NCBI RefSeq assembly: GCF_002434505.1
Contig: NZ_DJKE01000001.1
Span: 62,001 to 126,000, forward strand
Direction of reading: 5' to 3'
Length of the DNA: 64,000 bases
Source of the DNA: Brevundimonas sp. UBA6550
GTDB taxonomy: Bacteria; Pseudomonadota; Alphaproteobacteria; Caulobacterales; Caulobacteraceae
In this document: positions 59,797-64,000 of the stretch, in pieces
Numbering within the stretch: the stretch's first letter is position 1
Layout: the number at the start of each line of letters is the position of its first letter
Program-made: the position numbers and the translations under genes
Notes under the pieces: model-generated
Database searches by the model: none
The model's input: only the letters and a program-made list of their open reading frames with translations
Told to the model about the DNA's origin: nothing

Positions 59797-61101
59797 ATGG
59801 GCGGCACCGGCGTCATCGACCAGTTCCTGGCCGTCTTCACCCGCTACATCGACAGTGGCTTCGGCTTGCTGTCGGGCGAGGTCGCCTTCATCGCAACCAC
59901 GCTGATCGTCATCGACGTGACGCTGGCCGCGCTGTTCTGGTCGATGGGTGGCGAGGACGACATCATCGGCCGCCTCATTAAGAAGACGCTGTTCGTTGGG
60001 GTGTTCGCCTACATCATCGGCAACTGGAACAACCTCGCGCGCATCGTCTTCGAGAGCTTTGCCGGCCTCGGCCTGAAGGCATCGGGCACGGGGTTCACGA
60101 CCGCCGATCTCCTGCGCCCTGGCAAGGTGGCGCAGGTCGGTCTCGACGCGGGGCGACCGCTGCTCGAATCGATCTCCGGCCTGATGGGCTGGATTTCCTT
60201 CTTCGAGAATTTTATCCAGATCGCCTGCCTGCTGTTCGCCTGGGCGCTGGTGCTGCTCGCCTTCTTCATCCTCGCCATCCAGCTCTTCGTCACCCTGATC
60301 GAGTTCAAGCTGACGACGCTCGCCGGGTTCGTGCTCATTCCGTTCGGCCTGTTCGGCAAGTCCGCCTTCATGGCCGAACGGGTGCTGGGCAACGTCATTT
60401 CCAGCGGCATCAAGGTGCTGGTACTCGCCGTCATCATCGGCATCGGCTCGACGCTGTTCAGCCAGTTCACTGCCGGGTTCGGCGGGACCGCGCCGACGAT
60501 CGACGACGCGATGGCGATCGTGCTCGCCGCGCTGTCGCTGCTGGGCCTCGGCATCTTCGGTCCCGGCATCGCCAACGGTCTCGTCTCCGGCGGACCGCAG
60601 CTCGGCGCGGGCGCAGCAATCGGCACCGGTCTCGCGGCGGGTGGCATGGTGGCCGCCGGAGGTGCGGCCATCGGTGCCGTCGCATCCGGCGGTGCAGCTC
60701 TCGCCGGAGGGGCCGCCGCTGCCGCCCGCGGCGGTGCGACCCTGGCGGGCGGTGCGACCGCCGCCTATCGGGCCGGAGGCGCATCGGGGGTCGCCAGTAC
60801 CGGCGCGTCCCAGGCCGGGTCTGCCATCGCCAGCCCGTTCAAGCGCGCCGCCGCCTCCATGAAGGACAGCTTCCAGACCGGCGAACGGACCGTCGCTGGC
60901 GGAGCCGCGTCGAACGAGGCTGCTGATGCCACGTCTGACTCTTCGTCGTCCGCCGCCAGCAACGGCCCGCCTGCCTGGGCCAAGCGCATGAAGCGCGGCC
61001 AGCAAGCCTCCCACGGCATTCAGGCCGCCGCCCATGCCGTCAAATCCGGCGACAGCCATGGCGGCGGCTCTTCCGTCAACCTCTGCGAAAGCGACCGCTG
61101 A
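59797..61101 (+). CDS. trbL: TrbL membrane protein
   Basis: The product is 434 residues from the ATG one base after trbK (the frame is open from 59668). It has about six hydrophobic helices. IEFKLTTLAGFVLIPFGLFGKSAFMAERVLGNVISSGIKVLVLAVIIGIG is the most conserved block, followed by a Gly/Ala-rich C-terminus. It is the VirB6-like channel component. Confidence 0.92.
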   Translation: MGGTGVIDQFLAVFTRYIDSGFGLLSGEVAFIATTLIVIDVTLAALFWSMGGEDDIIGRLIKKTLFVGVFAYIIGNWNNLARIVFESFAGLGLKASGTGFTTADLLRPGKVAQVGLDAGRPLLESISGLMGWISFFENFIQIACLLFAWALVLLAFFILAIQLFVTLIEFKLTTLAGFVLIPFGLFGKSAFMAERVLGNVISSGIKVLVLAVIIGIGSTLFSQFTAGFGGTAPTIDDAMAIVLAALSLLGLGIFGPGIANGLVSGGPQLGAGAAIGTGLAAGGMVAAGGAAIGAVASGGAALAGGAAAAARGGATLAGGATAAYRAGGASGVASTGASQAGSAIASPFKRAAASMKDSFQTGERTVAGGAASNEAADATSDSSSSAASNGPPAWAKRMKRGQQASHGIQAAAHAVKSGDSHGGGSSVNLCESDR

Positions 61102-61784
61102 TGTTCAAACGACCCTCAACCCATTACGGCAAGACGCCGCAACCCGAGACGCCATACCAACGCGCCGCCCAGGTCTGGGACGACCGCATCGGCTCGGCCC
61201 GCGTCCAGGCCAGGAACTGGCGGCTGATGGCGTTCGGCTCGCTGATCCTATCGGCCGGGCTGTCCGGCGCGCTGGTCTGGCAATCCGCCAACGGCTCGAT
61301 CGTGCCGTGGGTGGTGCAGGTCGATAAGCTCGGCCAGGCCCAGGCCATCGCACCCGCCATCGCCGACTATCGCCCGACCGATCCGCAGATCGCCTGGCAT
61401 CTGGCCCGCTTCATCGAGCAGGTCCGCTCTATCGCGGCCGATGCGATCATCGTGCGGCAGAACTGGCTCCGCGCCTACGAGTTCACGACGGATCGCGGGG
61501 CGATGGCGCTGAACGACTATGCCCGCGTCAACGACCCTTTCACCAAGGTCGGCAAGCAGCAGATCTCTGTCGAGGTGTCGTCCGTGATCCGAGCCTCACC
61601 CGACAGCTTTCGCGTCGCCTGGGTGGAGCGCCGCTATCAGGACGGGAGCCTCGCTTCCACCGAGCGCTGGACCGCCATCCTCACCATTACCGTCGCGCCT
61701 CCGCGTGACGCCGAAAAGCTCCGGGCCAATCCGCTCGGAATCTACGTTAATGCCATCAACTGGTCGAAGGAGCTCGGACAATGA
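61101..61784 (+). CDS. trbF: TrbF, VirB8-like
   Basis: The 227-residue protein has one N-terminal helix (LMAFGSLILSAGLSGALVW) and a periplasmic NTF2-like domain. The domain has IIVRQNWLRAYEFTTDRGAMALNDYA and WTAILTITVAPPRDAEKLRANPLGIYVNAINWSKEL. It shares one base with trbL. Confidence 0.94.
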   Translation: MFKRPSTHYGKTPQPETPYQRAAQVWDDRIGSARVQARNWRLMAFGSLILSAGLSGALVWQSANGSIVPWVVQVDKLGQAQAIAPAIADYRPTDPQIAWHLARFIEQVRSIAADAIIVRQNWLRAYEFTTDRGAMALNDYARVNDPFTKVGKQQISVEVSSVIRASPDSFRVAWVERRYQDGSLASTERWTAILTITVAPPRDAEKLRANPLGIYVNAINWSKELGQ

Positions 61785-62857
61785 TCCGGCCGTCTCAACT
61801 GACCGCCGGACATCCGGCGAACCCTGTTCACACCATTACGCCTGCACGGAGAGTTGGAAAGGCGGGTTTCCGTAAAGTCGGACTTGCGGTTTTGCTGCTC
61901 TCAGCAACGGCGCTGGCCGGCTGCGCCACGACGCAGAAGCCGCCCGAGATCGCCTATGACGATGCCGCACCCGCCGTGCGGACGGTCGATGCGCCAGCGC
62001 CCGTCACTGTCGTCGAACTGCCGCGTCCGTTGCCGTTGCCCGGCCAGATGAAGCCGGTGGAGCAATCCCGCCGTGCGCCCGAGCCGACCGATCCGGCCGC
62101 CCGCGTCAATCAGGCGAACGCCGCCGCCCGCATTCAGCCTGTCCGCGACGGCTTCATCAACGCCATGCAGGTCTATCCCTACACCGGCGGGGCGCTCTAT
62201 CAGGTCTATACCGCCGTCGGGCAGATCACCGACATCGCGCTCCAGCCCGGCGAAACCCTCGTCGGCTCCGGTCCCGTCGCTGCCGGCGACACCGTGCGCT
62301 GGATCATCGGCGACACGCTCAGCGGTTCGGGGGCGACTCAACAGGTGCATATCCTGGTCAAGCCGACGCGCACCGAGCTGATGACCAACCTCATCATCAA
62401 CACCAATATGCGCACCTATCACATGGAGCTACGCTCGACCGAACGGACCTATATGGCGTCGGTATCCTGGCAATATCCGCAGGATCAGCTCATCGTCCTA
62501 CGTCGTCAGAACAGCCAGGCCGAGGCCGCGCAGCCCATCGCCAGCGGCGTCGATCTCGCCAACGTCAACTTCCGCTATGCGATCGAGGGCGACCGCGCCC
62601 CGTGGAGGCCGCTTCGCGCCTTCGACGACGGCCGCCAGGTCTTCATCGAATTCCCGCGTGGCATCGCGCAGGGCGAGATGCCGCCGCTGTTCGTCGTCGG
62701 CCCCGAAGGCAACACCTCCGAGCTGGTGAACTACCGGGTGCGCGGCCGTCATATGATCGTCGATCGGCTGTTCGCTGCCGCCGAACTGCGCTTCGGCACG
62801 GGCGATACCCAGCGCCGCGTCCGCATCACCCGCACTGACGGGAGGCCGGCATCGTGA
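61781..62857 (+). CDS. trbG: TrbG, VirB9-like
   Basis: The 358-residue protein has a lipobox-like LAGCATT near 47. The C-terminal VirB9 domain has VQPGETL-type FALQPGE, DTVRWIIGDT, LVKPTRTELMTNLIINTNMRTYHMELRS and GRHMIVDRLF. It is an outer-membrane-core protein. The start overlaps trbF; a nearer start would give a shorter leader. Confidence 0.92.
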   Translation: MIRPSQLTAGHPANPVHTITPARRVGKAGFRKVGLAVLLLSATALAGCATTQKPPEIAYDDAAPAVRTVDAPAPVTVVELPRPLPLPGQMKPVEQSRRAPEPTDPAARVNQANAAARIQPVRDGFINAMQVYPYTGGALYQVYTAVGQITDIALQPGETLVGSGPVAAGDTVRWIIGDTLSGSGATQQVHILVKPTRTELMTNLIINTNMRTYHMELRSTERTYMASVSWQYPQDQLIVLRRQNSQAEAAQPIASGVDLANVNFRYAIEGDRAPWRPLRAFDDGRQVFIEFPRGIAQGEMPPLFVVGPEGNTSELVNYRVRGRHMIVDRLFAAAELRFGTGDTQRRVRITRTDGRPAS

Positions 62858-64000
62858 GCGAGATCGATCCCGATAAGAGCGCGAAGCCAGAACCGACGCC
62901 GGAGCCGTCTGACGACGATGCCCGCCCGCTGACCGGCGAACCCGTCGTACCGATGCGGCTGCGCGCCGAACCGCCGCGCGTCACCCGGTTGTCGCGGAAG
63001 GTTCTGGCCGGTCTCGGTCTGGTCAGCAGCCTCAGTATTGGCGGCGCGTTGATCTATGCGCTCCAGACCCGCGATGGCGGCGGCGGAAACACCGAACTCC
63101 ATTCGACCGAGAATCGCGCGACCGCCGATGGTCTCGCCGGCCTGCCCAAGGACTATACCGGTCCTGTCCTCGGCCCGGCTTTGCCCGGCGATCTCGGTCG
63201 GCCGATCCTCGATGCGCAGAACCGTGGCCAGCCCGTGCCCGGGCCGGGTATCGGCACACCAGCCGCGACACCGCCGGGCCTCAGCGCCGAGGAACAACGC
63301 AGGTTACAGGAGATCGAAGCGGCGCGGACCGGGCGGCTCTTTGCATCGACGGAGACGCGGAATACCGGACAGCCAGCCACCACGACCCCCAATGCCACAG
63401 CGCCCATGCCGGACCTGACCAGCCTAGGTCTCGCGCCGCAGCCGACGACGCCCACAGCTCAGGACCGGCAAACAGCCTTTCTCGACCAGGGGGCCGATCG
63501 GCGCACCGTTGCGCCGGATCGCGTTGCCGCGCCGGCGTCGCCGAACATCCTTCAAGCCGGCGCGGTCATTCCGGCCGCGCTCATCACCGGCATCCGTTCC
63601 GATCTGCCGGGCCAGATCACCGCCCAGGTCACGGAGAACGTCTATGACAGCCCCACGGGCCGCATCCTGCTGGTGCCACAGGGCACGCGGTTGCTCGGCC
63701 AGTATGACAATGGCGTCGGCTTCGGTCAGCGCCGCGTCCTGCTGGCCTGGAACCGCCTCATCATGCCCGACGGCCGCTCGATCGTGCTGGAACGCCAGCC
63801 GGGTGCGGACGCCGAAGGTTATGCCGGGCTGGAGGATGGCGTCGATTATCATTGGGGCGAACTGTTCAAGGCGGCGGCGCTTTCGACATTGCTCAGCATC
63901 GGCGCCAACACGGGATCGTCCGGTGACGAGAGCGATCTCCTCAGCGCCATCCGCGACGGCGCATCCGACAGCATCGGTCAGACCGGCCGGCAGATCGTCC
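62854..64000 (+). CDS. trbI: TrbI, VirB10-like, C-terminus beyond window
   Basis: A GTG start overlaps trbG. About 382 codons are visible with no stop. A cytoplasmic Pro-rich N-terminus, a helix (VLAGLGLVSSLSIGGALIYAL) and a spacer are followed by the VirB10 core with LQAGAVIPAALITGIRSDLPGQITAQVTENVYDS, VPQGTRLLGQYDN and WNRLIMPDGRSI. It is cut by the right edge. Confidence 0.93.
   Translation, partial: MSEIDPDKSAKPEPTPEPSDDDARPLTGEPVVPMRLRAEPPRVTRLSRKVLAGLGLVSSLSIGGALIYALQTRDGGGGNTELHSTENRATADGLAGLPKDYTGPVLGPALPGDLGRPILDAQNRGQPVPGPGIGTPAATPPGLSAEEQRRLQEIEAARTGRLFASTETRNTGQPATTTPNATAPMPDLTSLGLAPQPTTPTAQDRQTAFLDQGADRRTVAPDRVAAPASPNILQAGAVIPAALITGIRSDLPGQITAQVTENVYDSPTGRILLVPQGTRLLGQYDNGVGFGQRRVLLAWNRLIMPDGRSIVLERQPGADAEGYAGLEDGVDYHWGELFKAAALSTLLSIGANTGSSGDESDLLSAIRDGASDSIGQTGRQIV

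Noticed and set aside
1..64000. Insertion sequences or an integrase
   Set aside because: No transposase or tyrosine/serine recombinase signature was found on either strand, so the element boundaries cannot be placed from this window.

Overview
This is a high-GC window with long overlapping operons and alphaproteobacterial gene families: FecI/FecR regulation, an FHA-type adhesin with an N-terminal TPS domain, and an IncP-like trb conjugation locus with DUF736, DUF932, DUF2285 and DUF2840 genes. The host is probably a Caulobacterales or Sphingomonadales member. That placement is inference from gene content, because no rRNA or tRNA is present.

Bases 1-14100, minus strand, hold a surface-adhesin locus. 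In order of transcription it encodes an STN/TonB_C protein, a TonB, an ECF sigma factor, a FecR, an FhaC/ShlB outer-membrane transporter, an ExbB channel fused to DUF2341 and LamG-like domains, ExbD, a second TonB, a large porin, a small exported protein, a 37-codon leader ORF and a giant filamentous-haemagglutinin adhesin cut by the left edge. The layout suggests a two-partner secretion system with its own Ton-type energy module and signalling circuit.

Bases 14.2-25.8 kb are a defence island. A Shedu nuclease and a TrlF-type PHP-ATPase sit between two 59-bp direct repeats (55/59 identical). Next come a CapP/CapH-like protease-repressor pair and a divergent DUF2188 gene followed by a terminator. 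A type III CBASS follows (TRIP13-like Cap6, a second HORMA-like protein, HORMA Cap7, CD-NTase, NucC), and then a class II Fic protein with possible operator repeats.

Bases 26.5-64 kb are a conjugative element (an ICE or plasmid). It carries a ParB-like protein and a DUF932 protein, both preceded by copies of the same long structured leader. It also carries a DUF488-DUF488-OB cluster, an alpA-repA-parA-RHH operon, DUF2840, a TraF peptidase, a lytic transglycosylase and a DUF3363 relaxase. A CecR/YbhGFSR-like efflux cluster with its own outer-membrane factor is cargo. LysR and XRE regulators, the TraG coupling protein and trbBCDEJKLFGI (trbI cut by the right edge) complete it. The 3' end of repA contains an exact DnaA box, three 18-bp iterons and an A+T-rich tract, which together look like a vegetative origin inside the gene. 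No integrase, transposase, CRISPR array, tRNA or rRNA was found.
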